Below are positions 53,226 through 60,996 of a stretch of DNA of 64,000 nt, piece after piece (positions within the stretch are counted from its first letter, which is position 1; the number at the start of each line of letters is the position of its first letter). The notes beneath the pieces are model-generated. The model made no database searches and was not told the origin of the DNA. It saw nothing but the letters and a program-made list of their open reading frames with translations. A program made the position numbers and the translations under genes. The DNA is from Aliarcobacter trophiarum LMG 25534 (GTDB taxonomy: Bacteria > Campylobacterota > Campylobacteria > Campylobacterales > Arcobacteraceae), in the NCBI RefSeq assembly GCF_003355515.1, contig NZ_CP031367.1, positions 1,488,001 to 1,552,000 on the forward strand, given 5' to 3'.

Positions 53226-54520
53226 TATTTATCTTCCAATCTTATTCTCACACTTTTAGCATGAGCTGTAAGTCCTTCTGTATCTGCTAGTAATGCACAA
53301 GGTTCACCTAGCTCTTCTATAGCTTTTTTTGAAAAACTTATAATTGAGCTTTTTTTAAGGAAATTTTCTACATTTAAAGGACTATAAAATTTAGCAGTTC
53401 CACCTGTAGGCAAAGTATGATTTGGTCCAGCTATATAGTCTCCAATTGGTTCAGGAGTATTCTCTCCCAAAAATATCGCACCAGCATGTTTTATATATGG
53501 TAAAAGTTCAAAAGGATTTTGTGTCAAAACTTCAAGGTGTTCAGGTGCTATCTCATTCATAAGTTCTATTGCTTCTTCCATATTTGAAGCAACAATAATA
53601 ACCCCTCTTTCATCTATTGATTTTTTTGCAATCTCTTTTCTACTTAAATTTTCCAAATACCTATCTACTTCTAGGCTTGTATTCTTTGCCAAATTTTCAT
53701 CTGTTGTAATTAAAATTGAGCTAGCCATCTCATCATGTTCTGCTTGAGATAGTAAATCTATTGCTATATAGTTTGCTTTTGCACTACTATCTGCTAAAAC
53801 TCCAATTTCTGAAGGTCCAGCAATCATATCTATATTTACCTCACCAAAAACCAACTTTTTGGCTGTTGCTACAAATATGTTTCCAGGCCCAGTTATCACA
53901 TCTACTTTTTTTATAGTTTGTGTTCCATAAGCCATAGCAGCAATTGCACTTGCCCCTCCAACTTTATAAACCTTTGAAACTTTACAAAGATAACAAGCTG
54001 CAAGTAAAAGCTCATTTACTTCATTATTTGGTGTTGGTGTACATACTATTATCTCTTTAACTCCAGCAACCATTGCAGGAATTGCATTCATAAGTAGTGA
54101 GCTAGGATATGCCGCTTTTCCACCTGGAATATAAAGTCCTGCTCTATCAACAGCAGTTACTTTTTGTCCTAAAATTGTTCCATTTTCTTCAAAATCCAAC
54201 CAAGACTTTGGAAGTTGTTTCTCATGATATGCTTTTATTCTATCGTATGCAGTATGAAGTGATTTTTTTAAATCTTCATCTAAATTATCATAAGCTTTTT
54301 TCATACTATCTTGAGATATTAAAAGTTCATCATCACTCTTTACAATCCACTTATCAAACTTTTCTATATGTTTTTTTAGTGCAAGATTACCATCTTCAAC
54401 AATCTCATCTATGATATTTTCAACTATTTTTGAAACACCTTTTATATCACTTTTTGCTCTTTGCAAAATATTCTCAAACTCTTTTTTAAACTCTTTTTCT
54501 TTTGTATTAATTATTCTCAT
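53225..54520 (-). CDS. hisD: Histidinol dehydrogenase
   Basis: Zinc- and NAD-dependent enzyme for the last two steps of histidine synthesis. 431 residues with DRAGLYIPGGKAAYPSSLLM, VDVITGPGNIFVATAKKLV, DMIAGPSEIGVLAD, LLSQAEHDE and the C-terminal GPNHTLPTGG. It overlaps aroK by 14 bases and the DUF2018 gene by one, so histidine and shikimate genes share a transcript with haem and prenyl genes. hisG lies 3 kb away on the other strand. Confidence 0.97.
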   Translation of the reverse strand: MRIINTKEKEFKKEFENILQRAKSDIKGVSKIVENIIDEIVEDGNLALKKHIEKFDKWIVKSDDELLISQDSMKKAYDNLDEDLKKSLHTAYDRIKAYHEKQLPKSWLDFEENGTILGQKVTAVDRAGLYIPGGKAAYPSSLLMNAIPAMVAGVKEIIVCTPTPNNEVNELLLAACYLCKVSKVYKVGGASAIAAMAYGTQTIKKVDVITGPGNIFVATAKKLVFGEVNIDMIAGPSEIGVLADSSAKANYIAIDLLSQAEHDEMASSILITTDENLAKNTSLEVDRYLENLSRKEIAKKSIDERGVIIVASNMEEAIELMNEIAPEHLEVLTQNPFELLPYIKHAGAIFLGENTPEPIGDYIAGPNHTLPTGGTAKFYSPLNVENFLKKSSIISFSKKAIEELGEPCALLADTEGLTAHAKSVRIRLEDK

Positions 54521-55028
54521 TTACTTTTCCTAAAATCTCTTTTACTATTAGTTCCAAATTTCTATTTTCTACATCCACCACAATATTAGCAACTCTTTCA
54601 TACTCTAAAACTCTTGTATTATAAAGTTTCAAAGCCTCTTTTTTATTTTGTAAAAGTGGTCTTTTCTTGAGCTTATTCTTTGCATTAGAAGCTTTCTTTA
54701 TTCTTTTTAAAATTCCTTCAAATGATGATTTCAGATATATAATAGTTCCAATGTTTTGGATATTTTCTTGTTTATAAAATCCACCACCAGTTGAGATAAT
54801 TGTGTTTTCTACACTATTTTCAAGCCAAAGAGCACTCTTTTTTTCTAAGTTTCTAAAATAGGCTTCTCCATCAGTAGCAAAAATTTTTTTAATAGCTCTG
54901 TTTTCCAAACTCTCTATTAAATCATCTGTATCTATTGCATACATATTTGATGCTTTTACCAAAGCTCTAGCAACTGTTCCTTTTCCAACACCCATAAAAC
55001 CAATTAGTATAATATTATTCTTTTTCAT
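54507..55028 (-). CDS. aroK: Shikimate kinase
   Basis: Phosphorylates shikimate in aromatic amino acid synthesis. 173 residues; P-loop GFMGVGKGT at residues 10-18, shikimate-binding DTDDLIE, STGGGFY, and the lid KKRPLL. Its stop overlaps hisD by 14 bases. It is the first gene of the aroK-hisD-DUF2018-ispB-hemA-proS-mscS-cca unit. Confidence 0.95.
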   Translation of the reverse strand: MKKNNIILIGFMGVGKGTVARALVKASNMYAIDTDDLIESLENRAIKKIFATDGEAYFRNLEKKSALWLENSVENTIISTGGGFYKQENIQNIGTIIYLKSSFEGILKRIKKASNAKNKLKKRPLLQNKKEALKLYNTRVLEYERVANIVVDVENRNLELIVKEILGKVNENN

Positions 55029-55158
55029 AAGATGTGATTATATCAAAATATTGGTAAAAAATCATAACCATAAGAAAATGAATGCTTACTCTTTGAAATA
55101 AATCAACGATAAATAAACAAATAATTAACGAATTTAAGAAAAGTTTAAAAATTAATCA

Positions 55159-55241
55159 TATAAAATGTTTGCCACGGTAAGCAAGGAAATAAATTATTTA
55201 CTTGTAAATCGACTTTAATTTCGAAATTTTAGGAGAAAAAC
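55159..55241 (+). promoter_or_regulatory. Porin promoter and leader
   Basis: TATAAAAT (55159-55166) is a strong -10 with AT-rich, periodic T/A sequence upstream, which in this phylum replaces a -35. Transcription would begin near 55173, giving a leader of about 70 bases. The leader contains the palindrome AATTTCGAAATT (55217-55228) directly before AGGAG. That stem could partly mask the ribosome-binding site. Confidence 0.5.
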
Positions 55242-56471
55242 ATGAGAAAAATCTCAAAACTTAGTTTAGTAGCAGCTGTTGCAGTTGCTGGTTTTAGTAC
55301 TGCTAATGCACAACCTTTAGAGCAAGCAATCAAAGATGTAGAAGTATCTGGATCTGTTGTATATAGATATGACAATTTTGATAATGATAAAGTTGCGGGA
55401 AGAGATGGAAGAACTGATTTAAATAGATATAAAATTGGATTAAATCTATCTTCAAAAGTAAATGACTATGTTAAATTTAACTCAAGATTTATTGTAGGAA
55501 GTAAATCTGATTTTGGATGGGCTAATGATGGTAAAGGATTAGATAATAGAAAAGGTGGAGGAGATGGTGGAGCTGATGTTTCTTTATCTCAAGCATATTT
55601 TGGATTTACAGCTATTCCAAATACTGTAGTAAATGTTGGTAAACAAGGTTTAGCTACACCATATACAGTTGCTCTTGATATAAATGGAAATGAGCAAACT
55701 GGAACAGGTATCTTAGCTCTTACAAACTTCAGTGTTGTAACTTTAGGTGCTGGATATTTTAATAACACTAACTTAAATGAGTCTGGAAATATTACTAATA
55801 CTGTTCTTGATGGTGGTTCAGATGTTTATGTTGCTACTGCTCAAGCTGATTTAGATTATGTTAAACTTGAAGCTTGGTATTTAGGTGTACAAGATTCTCT
55901 TAACTCTTATACTGTAGCAGCTACTTCAAATATTGATTTAGCAGAAAATGCAAAAATCGGTTTAGAAGCTAGATATGTAAATTTAAAACTAGATAGTGAC
56001 CTTGCTCCTAATGCATCTAGTGACGCGAAAAAGAATGATATGTTTAGACTTGCAGTTGATGGTAAATTCTCTATCGTTAATGCTAGACTTGCATATACAA
56101 AAACTGGTAAACATGGTGGATTAACAGCTACAGATAACGATGCTAAAAATACATCTCTTGGATGGAATGTAACTTCTTTAGGAAAAGCTGATGCTGATTA
56201 TTGGCAAGCAGCAGTTGGAGTAGATATTTTAGATAACCTTAACTTTACTCTACACTATGGTAACTTAAGAGCGAAAGGTGAAAATCCACTAGGTGTGGCT
56301 AATACAACAGACCTAAAACAAGAAGAAATTTATGGACAATTAACATATAAAATGTCTAAAAACCTTTCTACTTACCTAAGATATGGTAACATGACTAGCG
56401 AAGGTTATGATGACGGTGAAAAAACTGTAGATCAAAATATGGGAAGATTACAAGTTGCTTATACATTCTAA
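55242..56471 (+). CDS. Major outer membrane porin (Campylobacter MOMP type)
   Basis: 409 residues. The signal peptide MRKISKLSLVAAVAVAGFS ends at ANA, giving a mature start QPLEQAIKDVEVSGSVVYRY. A series of amphipathic beta strands with Gly/Asp/Asn-rich loops ends in LQVAYTF with a terminal Phe for BAM recognition. The opening strands fit the Campylo_MOMP family. A strong AGGAG, promoter and terminator point to high expression. G+C and codon use are more regular than in neighbours, again fitting an abundant protein. Confidence 0.9.
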   Translation: MRKISKLSLVAAVAVAGFSTANAQPLEQAIKDVEVSGSVVYRYDNFDNDKVAGRDGRTDLNRYKIGLNLSSKVNDYVKFNSRFIVGSKSDFGWANDGKGLDNRKGGGDGGADVSLSQAYFGFTAIPNTVVNVGKQGLATPYTVALDINGNEQTGTGILALTNFSVVTLGAGYFNNTNLNESGNITNTVLDGGSDVYVATAQADLDYVKLEAWYLGVQDSLNSYTVAATSNIDLAENAKIGLEARYVNLKLDSDLAPNASSDAKKNDMFRLAVDGKFSIVNARLAYTKTGKHGGLTATDNDAKNTSLGWNVTSLGKADADYWQAAVGVDILDNLNFTLHYGNLRAKGENPLGVANTTDLKQEEIYGQLTYKMSKNLSTYLRYGNMTSEGYDDGEKTVDQNMGRLQVAYTF

Positions 56472-56500
56472 TTTTTTTAGAAGTTGAAACTTGTTTCCTT

Positions 56501-56532
56501 AAAAGCTTGGGTTTTGCCCAAGCTTTTTTTTT
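56501..56532 (+). terminator. Intrinsic terminator of the porin gene
   Basis: AAAGCTTGGG and GCCCAAGCTTT form a GC-containing stem of about 10 bp around a TTTT loop, followed by a run of T. It begins 30 bases after the porin stop. It is the clearest rho-independent terminator in the window. Confidence 0.9.
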
Positions 56533-56596
56533 GCCTTTTTTCTTCTTAATTCGATATAATAAAATCCAAATTCTAAAAATAGTATAAAGGCAAATT

Positions 56597-57232
56597 TTGA
56601 TTTTATGTGATATTGGAAATACAGCTACAAAGTTTTTAATAGATAAAAATATAAAAAATTACTACAAAAAAGATAAAATCCCAAAATTAAAAGATGATAT
56701 TTTTTACATAAGTGTAAATGAGAAAGCTACAAAAAAACTTCTTAAAAAAAACCCTCATGCAATAAATCTAGCTAATTTTATAAATTTTGAAACTTCTTAT
56801 ATAGGCTTAGGAGTAGATAGAGTTGTAGCTTGTAGTTTTCAAGAGAATGTAATTATAATTGATGCAGGAAGTGCAATAACTGTTGATATTATGGAAAATT
56901 CAAAACATATAGGTGGATTTATACTTTTGGGATTAAATAGTTTTCTAAAAAGTTATGAAAATATCTCAAAAAGGCTAAAAATATCAAAAAGTGATTTTGA
57001 AAAAAATATAAATTTGGATAAAATACCTCTTTTCACAAAAGATGCTATTTTGTATGCCTTAATAAAATCTATCATTTTACCTATAATTGAGATTTGTAAA
57101 GATAAAAATATAATATTTACAGGTGGAGATGGAGAGTTTTTAAGCCAATTTTTTGAAAATAGTATATATAAAAAAGATTTAATATTTGAAAATATGAAAA
57201 GGATAATAGATGCTAACAATAGCCCTTCCTAA
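56597..57232 (+). CDS. coaX: Type III pantothenate kinase
   Basis: First step of coenzyme A synthesis. 211 residues, short for the family, as in Helicobacter. ATP-binding DIGNTATKF is at the start, GLGVDRVVAC in the middle, and IIDAGSAITVD holds the catalytic Asp. The start is TTG: it has AAAGG six bases upstream and no ATG lies before DIGNT. It overlaps hisG by 23 bases. Confidence 0.9.
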   Translation: MILCDIGNTATKFLIDKNIKNYYKKDKIPKLKDDIFYISVNEKATKKLLKKNPHAINLANFINFETSYIGLGVDRVVACSFQENVIIIDAGSAITVDIMENSKHIGGFILLGLNSFLKSYENISKRLKISKSDFEKNINLDKIPLFTKDAILYALIKSIILPIIEICKDKNIIFTGGDGEFLSQFFENSIYKKDLIFENMKRIIDANNSPS

Positions 57233-57818
57233 AGGAAGAATTGCAGATGAAACTCTTGATAGATTTGAGAAAGCTTTTGGAGAGAAGTTTGTATTTGAAG
57301 ATAGAAAACTAATCTTAGAAAAAAGTGGTTTTAAGTTTTTAAATGTAAGAAATCAAGATGTACCAACTTATGTTATGCATGGAGCTGCTGATTTAGGAGT
57401 TGTAGGACTTGATGTTTTAGAAGAGAAAGAGTATGACTTAATCAAACTTTTGGACTTGAAACTTGGTCGTTGCAAAGTCGCTTTTGGCCTTAGAGCTGGC
57501 GAGAAACTAAATTTTGATAAAAGTAAAATCACAATTGCAACAAAACATGAAAAAATAGCCAAAAAATATTTTGAACAAAAAGCTATGGCAGTAGAAATCA
57601 TAAAACTCTATGGCTCTATAGAATTAGCTCCTTTAGTTGGACTTTGTGATTGTATTGTTGATATTGTAGAAACTGGTGAAACTATGAAACAAAATGGTCT
57701 TGAGGTAGGTCCAACAATAATGGAAACAACAGCCCACTTAATAGCAAATAAGAACTCATTTTATGCAAAAAAAGATTTGATTTTTGATTTAAAAGATAAA
57801 CTAGAGAAATATTTATAA
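57210..57818 (+). CDS. hisG: ATP phosphoribosyltransferase, short form
   Basis: First enzyme of histidine synthesis. 202 residues starting MLTIALPKGRIADETL, with DLGVVGLDVLEE and DCIVDIVETGETMKQNGLE. It lacks the C-terminal regulatory domain of the long form, so it should need a HisZ partner, which is not in this window. AAGGA precedes the ATG inside coaX, and the stop overlaps the methyltransferase start by one base. Confidence 0.95.
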   Translation: MLTIALPKGRIADETLDRFEKAFGEKFVFEDRKLILEKSGFKFLNVRNQDVPTYVMHGAADLGVVGLDVLEEKEYDLIKLLDLKLGRCKVAFGLRAGEKLNFDKSKITIATKHEKIAKKYFEQKAMAVEIIKLYGSIELAPLVGLCDCIVDIVETGETMKQNGLEVGPTIMETTAHLIANKNSFYAKKDLIFDLKDKLEKYL

Positions 57819-58525
57819 TGGGACTTGATTTATATGCAAAAATAGAGCCTTATTTAGATTTTGAAGAGGAAATTTACTCGCTTCACAAAGAGTTTTTGAA
57901 GTTTATTATGGTAAATGAACTTGATAATATTATAGATATTGGTTGCGGACAAGGCTACTTTTTAAATAATTTAGAGATAAATAAAAAAAGAGCCTTTGGA
58001 ATAGATTTGAGTCTTGAGCAGATAAAAATTTGTCAAGAAAAAGGATTAAATGCAAAGGCAATATCTCTTGAAGATCTTGAAAAATTAGAAGAGAGGTTTG
58101 ATTGTGCAACTGCTATCTTTGATGTTTTAAACTATATTCCTAAACTTGAATTAGAAAAATTTATTCTACAAGTTGCTAAAGTTTTAAATTCAAATGCTTA
58201 TTTTATCTTTGATGTAAACACATATTTTGGCTTTGATGAAGTAGCTCAAGGAACTATAAATATCGATATTGAAGATAAGTTTATAGCAATTGATGCTTTT
58301 TTTGAAAACAATAAACTTCAAACAAATATCACACTTTTTGAAAAAGAAAAAGGTGAAAAATATACAAAAGAACAAGATAGTATAATACAAGAGTACCACA
58401 AAAAAGAGTTTCTAGAAAAAATATTAGAAAATTCTGGTTTTAAAATTTTGGAGATAAAAGAGTTTTTTCTTCACACTAATGAGAGTGCAGATAAACTAAT
58501 ATTTATTTGTAAAAAAGCCGTTTGA
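57818..58525 (+). CDS. Class I SAM-dependent methyltransferase
   Basis: 235 residues. SAM motif I is IIDIGCGQGYFLNNL (about residues 38-52), followed by FGIDLSLEQI, and DCATAIFDVLNYIP where motif IV is expected. The C-terminus is FHT-like (FFLHTNESADKLIFICKK). The substrate is not evident. It is coupled to hisG by a one-base overlap and to the next gene by a four-base overlap. Confidence 0.85.
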   Translation: MGLDLYAKIEPYLDFEEEIYSLHKEFLKFIMVNELDNIIDIGCGQGYFLNNLEINKKRAFGIDLSLEQIKICQEKGLNAKAISLEDLEKLEERFDCATAIFDVLNYIPKLELEKFILQVAKVLNSNAYFIFDVNTYFGFDEVAQGTINIDIEDKFIAIDAFFENNKLQTNITLFEKEKGEKYTKEQDSIIQEYHKKEFLEKILENSGFKILEIKEFFLHTNESADKLIFICKKAV

Positions 58526-59376
58526 GAAAAACAACTATTTTTTCTATAGGGTTTTTATCTATATTTACTCTTCTTCATATCTTTGACTTAGATGATAAAC
58601 TACTGTTTGATATATTTTCTACAAAGAGTCAAACTATGTTTTTGAAAAAAGAGAATAACATCTATTTTAAAGAGATTAAGGAGATTAGAAAAAATTTATC
58701 TGGGATTACTTATAATCCAAAATCAAATACTCTTTTTGCAATAACAAATGCCCCTAGAGATATTTATGAATTAGATATAAATGGAAATATTTTAAGAGTT
58801 ATAAAACTTAAAGGGTTTAGAGACACAGAAGATATTACATATATAAAAGATGATTTATTTGCTATTGTAGATGAAGAGTTAAGTGGTTTTTATATTATAA
58901 AAATAACAAGTAACACTTCAAAAATATATAAAGAAGATAGCCTGAAAAGCTTTATAATAGATGTAAGAACTACTGAAAATTTTGGCTTAGAAGGAATAAG
59001 CTATGATCAAAAAAATGATATCTTTTACCTAGCAAACGAGAGAAATCCAAAAAAAATCATTACTATAAAAGGATTTATGCTTGATAATCCAATAGTTATG
59101 GATGAAAAGTTTGATATTATAGAAGATAATGATTATTTAGGAGATTTTTCTGCTATTTATTTTGACAATGAAAATGAAAATATATATATCTTAAGTGATG
59201 AGAGTCGTCTTCTAGGAAGAGTTGATAATAATAAAAATTTTAGTAAATACTTAGATTTAGAAGAGAATGAAATATATTCACAGATGAAACACCCAGAAGG
59301 TATCACAAAGGATAAAGATGGAAACATCTATATAGTTGGAGAACCAAACCATTTTCTATCTATAAAGAAAAGATAA
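58522..59376 (+). CDS. SdiA-regulated family (YjiK-like) beta-propeller protein
   Basis: 284 residues. An N-terminal hydrophobic anchor or uncleaved signal (about 5-20) is followed by repeats resembling NHL/esterase-like propellers: NLSGITYNPKSNTLFAIT, EDITYIKDDLFAIVDEE, LEGISYDQKNDIFYLANE and HPEGITKDKDGNIYIVGEP. The family is named after an E. coli gene controlled by SdiA; its function is unknown, and quorum sensing should not be inferred. The start is TTG overlapping the methyltransferase stop (TTGA). Confidence 0.8.
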   Translation: MRKTTIFSIGFLSIFTLLHIFDLDDKLLFDIFSTKSQTMFLKKENNIYFKEIKEIRKNLSGITYNPKSNTLFAITNAPRDIYELDINGNILRVIKLKGFRDTEDITYIKDDLFAIVDEELSGFYIIKITSNTSKIYKEDSLKSFIIDVRTTENFGLEGISYDQKNDIFYLANERNPKKIITIKGFMLDNPIVMDEKFDIIEDNDYLGDFSAIYFDNENENIYILSDESRLLGRVDNNKNFSKYLDLEENEIYSQMKHPEGITKDKDGNIYIVGEPNHFLSIKKR

Positions 59377-59510
59377 TATTTACAAACAGATATAACTTAT
59401 GTATAAATTGTGTAGCTTTGCTACAATAGTTTATTATTAATTTATATAAATATATATTTCACCAGTTATCAATACTATTTATGATAGTTTTAGATTTATT
59501 ATAAATAAGT

Positions 59511-59518
59511 GGGGGGGG
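59511..59518 (+). repeat. G8 homopolymer upstream of the chemoreceptor gene
   Basis: Eight consecutive G lie nine bases before the ATG of the chemoreceptor in a region otherwise almost free of G+C. No other Shine-Dalgarno-like sequence is nearby, so the tract itself probably pairs with the CCUCC of 16S rRNA. Homopolymeric G tracts are classic slipped-strand phase-variation sites in Campylobacterota. Length change here would alter start-site strength or spacing rather than reading frame. Confidence 0.7.
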
Positions 59519-59705
59519 ACATTCTTTATGAATATTAAATCTTTAAAAATAAAACTATTGCTCATTACTATTTTGCCTTTTATTTTGGCAATTCTTATTC
59601 TTTCTGGTACAAACTTCAACAGAACAGAATCTAGTTTAAATACTGCTTTGAAGGATTTTGAAAGCTCAATCATTGTTCAAAAAGAGGCTCTTATAAAGCA
59701 TGAAT

Positions 59706-59731
59706 TTGGAATGACCCCAAAAAAGTAGACA
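59706..59731 (+). repeat. Left terminal inverted repeat of the IS3 element
   Basis: It starts TTGGAATGACCCCAA and ends AGTAGACA. The right end read on the minus strand starts with the same 15 bases and ends with the same AGTAGACA; the bases between differ (AAA against GTT). It begins inside the chemoreceptor frame, adding FGMTPKK and a stop. Confidence 0.8.
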
Positions 59732-59796
59732 GAAATTTATTCAGTTAATTAAAATAACAATTTAGAGAAAATTGTAAACAATTGAAGGAATTAAAA

Positions 59797-60081
59797 ATGG
59801 CAAGAAGAGAATATAGTGAAGAGTTTAGAAGAGATGCTGTAAAACAAGTTATAGAAAATGGATATGGGGTTGTTGAAACAGCTGAGAGGTTAGGTGTCCA
59901 TTATGATTCTTTGAGAAACTGGATAAAAAAATACAAATCACCAGAAGCTGAAGTAGAAATAAAAAAAACTCAAGATACAACAGCTGAAATAAAAAGATTG
60001 CAAAAAGAATTAAAGAGAGTTACAGAAGAGAGGGATATTTTAAAAAAGGCCGCAGCGTACTTTGCAAACAACCCAAATTAA
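59797..60081 (+). CDS. IS3 transposase OrfA
   Basis: 94 residues from MARREYSEEFRRDAVKQV, chosen because GAAGGAA precedes this ATG. The HTH is VVETAERLGVHYDSLRNWIK, followed by a leucine-zipper-like helix (about 55-85). It binds the terminal repeats. Near its end it reads ILKKAAAYFA over an AAAAAAG slippery site, from which a -1 shift joins orfB. Confidence 0.92.
   Translation: MARREYSEEFRRDAVKQVIENGYGVVETAERLGVHYDSLRNWIKKYKSPEAEVEIKKTQDTTAEIKRLQKELKRVTEERDILKKAAAYFANNPN
60042..60048 (+). other. Programmed -1 frameshift site between orfA and orfB
   Basis: A AAA AAG lies in phase with the orfA codons TTA AAA AAG. A -1 slip continues as GGC CGC AGC GTA, and that frame is open without a stop to the orfB ATG at 60129 and on to its end. 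The join gives the typical OrfAB sequence ([20 protein letters not shown]). This is the classic IS3/IS150 mechanism for making the transposase. Confidence 0.8.
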
Positions 60082-60128
60082 AGTACGCATTTATAAAGGA
60101 GTATCAAATACAGTACACAATCAGAAGA

Positions 60129-60965
60129 ATGTGTACTGTATTGAAAGTTCATCCTAGTGGGTATTATAAATGGTTAAAACAACCTATTTCAAATTTAGAG
60201 ATTGAAAATCAACAAATTTTACAAGAGATAAAAAAAGCATATAGAGAGTCAAATGGGATATATGGATATAGAAATATTCATAAAGATTTAAAGGCTTCAA
60301 ATATACATGTAAATAAGAAAAGAGTTGCAAGATTAATGAAAGAAGCAAAACTTTGTGGAATAGGAAATTATAAAAGAAAACCAAAGCATAAGGCTGGTTC
60401 AATTCATAAAGCACATCCAAATCATTTAAAACAATGTTTTTTAACATATAAACCAAATGAATCTTGGGTTAGTGATATCACATATATCAGAACTTATGAA
60501 GGATGGTTATATTTAGCTACAGTTATAGATCTTTATTCAAGAAAAATAATTGGTTGGGCAACAGGACATAGACAATCAACATCTTTAATTATTAAAGCTT
60601 TGAAAAAAACAACTCACAGAATTAAAAATCATAAAGTAATTCTTCATTCAGATCAAGGTAGCCAATATAGTTCTTATGAATACCAAACATTTTTAAAGCA
60701 TCATAATATTATCCCAAGTATGAGCCGTAGAGGTAATTGTTATGATAATGCAGTAGCAGAGAGTTTTTTTAAGACATTAAAAAAAGAATTAGTTAGAAAA
60801 ACTATATTTCATACAAGAGCAGAAGCTAGAGATAAAATATTTGAATATATAGAAATGTTTTATAACGCAAAAAGACGACATAGTTTTTTAGATTTTATAA
60901 GTCCAAATGAATTTGAGAAAAGATACAATGATAGTGTTACTCAACCCAAGGTGTTAACTGATTAA
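60129..60965 (+). CDS. IS3 transposase OrfB (DDE integrase domain)
   Basis: 278 residues in the -1 frame relative to orfA. An HTH_21-like region ([28 protein letters not shown]) precedes the rve catalytic core. The three acidic residues are in [18 protein letters not shown] and [15 protein letters not shown]. The frame is intact to the stop five bases before the right repeat, so the element may be active. Expression is probably mainly as the OrfAB fusion. Confidence 0.93.
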   Translation: MCTVLKVHPSGYYKWLKQPISNLEIENQQILQEIKKAYRESNGIYGYRNIHKDLKASNIHVNKKRVARLMKEAKLCGIGNYKRKPKHKAGSIHKAHPNHLKQCFLTYKPNESWVSDITYIRTYEGWLYLATVIDLYSRKIIGWATGHRQSTSLIIKALKKTTHRIKNHKVILHSDQGSQYSSYEYQTFLKHHNIIPSMSRRGNCYDNAVAESFFKTLKKELVRKTIFHTRAEARDKIFEYIEMFYNAKRRHSFLDFISPNEFEKRYNDSVTQPKVLTD

Positions 60966-60970
60966 AAAAG

Positions 60971-60996
60971 TGTCTACTAACTTGGGGTCATTCCAA
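60971..60996 (-). repeat. Right terminal inverted repeat of the IS3 element
   Basis: It reads TGTCTACT on the plus strand, then AACTTGGGGTCATTCCAA, the reverse complement of the left end with three mismatches. It lies five bases after the orfB stop. The chemoreceptor sequence resumes directly after it. Confidence 0.8.

Larger units (their letters stand above)
59706..60996 (+). mobile_element. IS3-family insertion sequence, apparently complete
   Basis: About 1.29 kb. It carries overlapping orfA and orfB with an AAAAAAG frameshift site and intact DDE residues. Terminal inverted repeats are TTGGAATGACCCCAA-AAAAGTAGACA-type at the left and its counterpart at the right, matching over about 25 positions with three mismatches near position 16-18. 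Ends could also be drawn at TGACCCC (59712-60990). No target-site duplication is seen for any of these choices, which suggests recombination between copies or an adjacent deletion. Confidence 0.88.

Noticed and set aside
54109-54414. 101-codon plus-strand frame opposite hisD
   Set aside because: Shadow of hisD, low-complexity His/Leu composition typical of antisense frames in AT-rich DNA.
58522-59376. Quorum-sensing role for the SdiA-regulated family protein
   Set aside because: The family name comes from regulation of one E. coli gene; nothing here encodes LuxR/SdiA or an autoinducer synthase.
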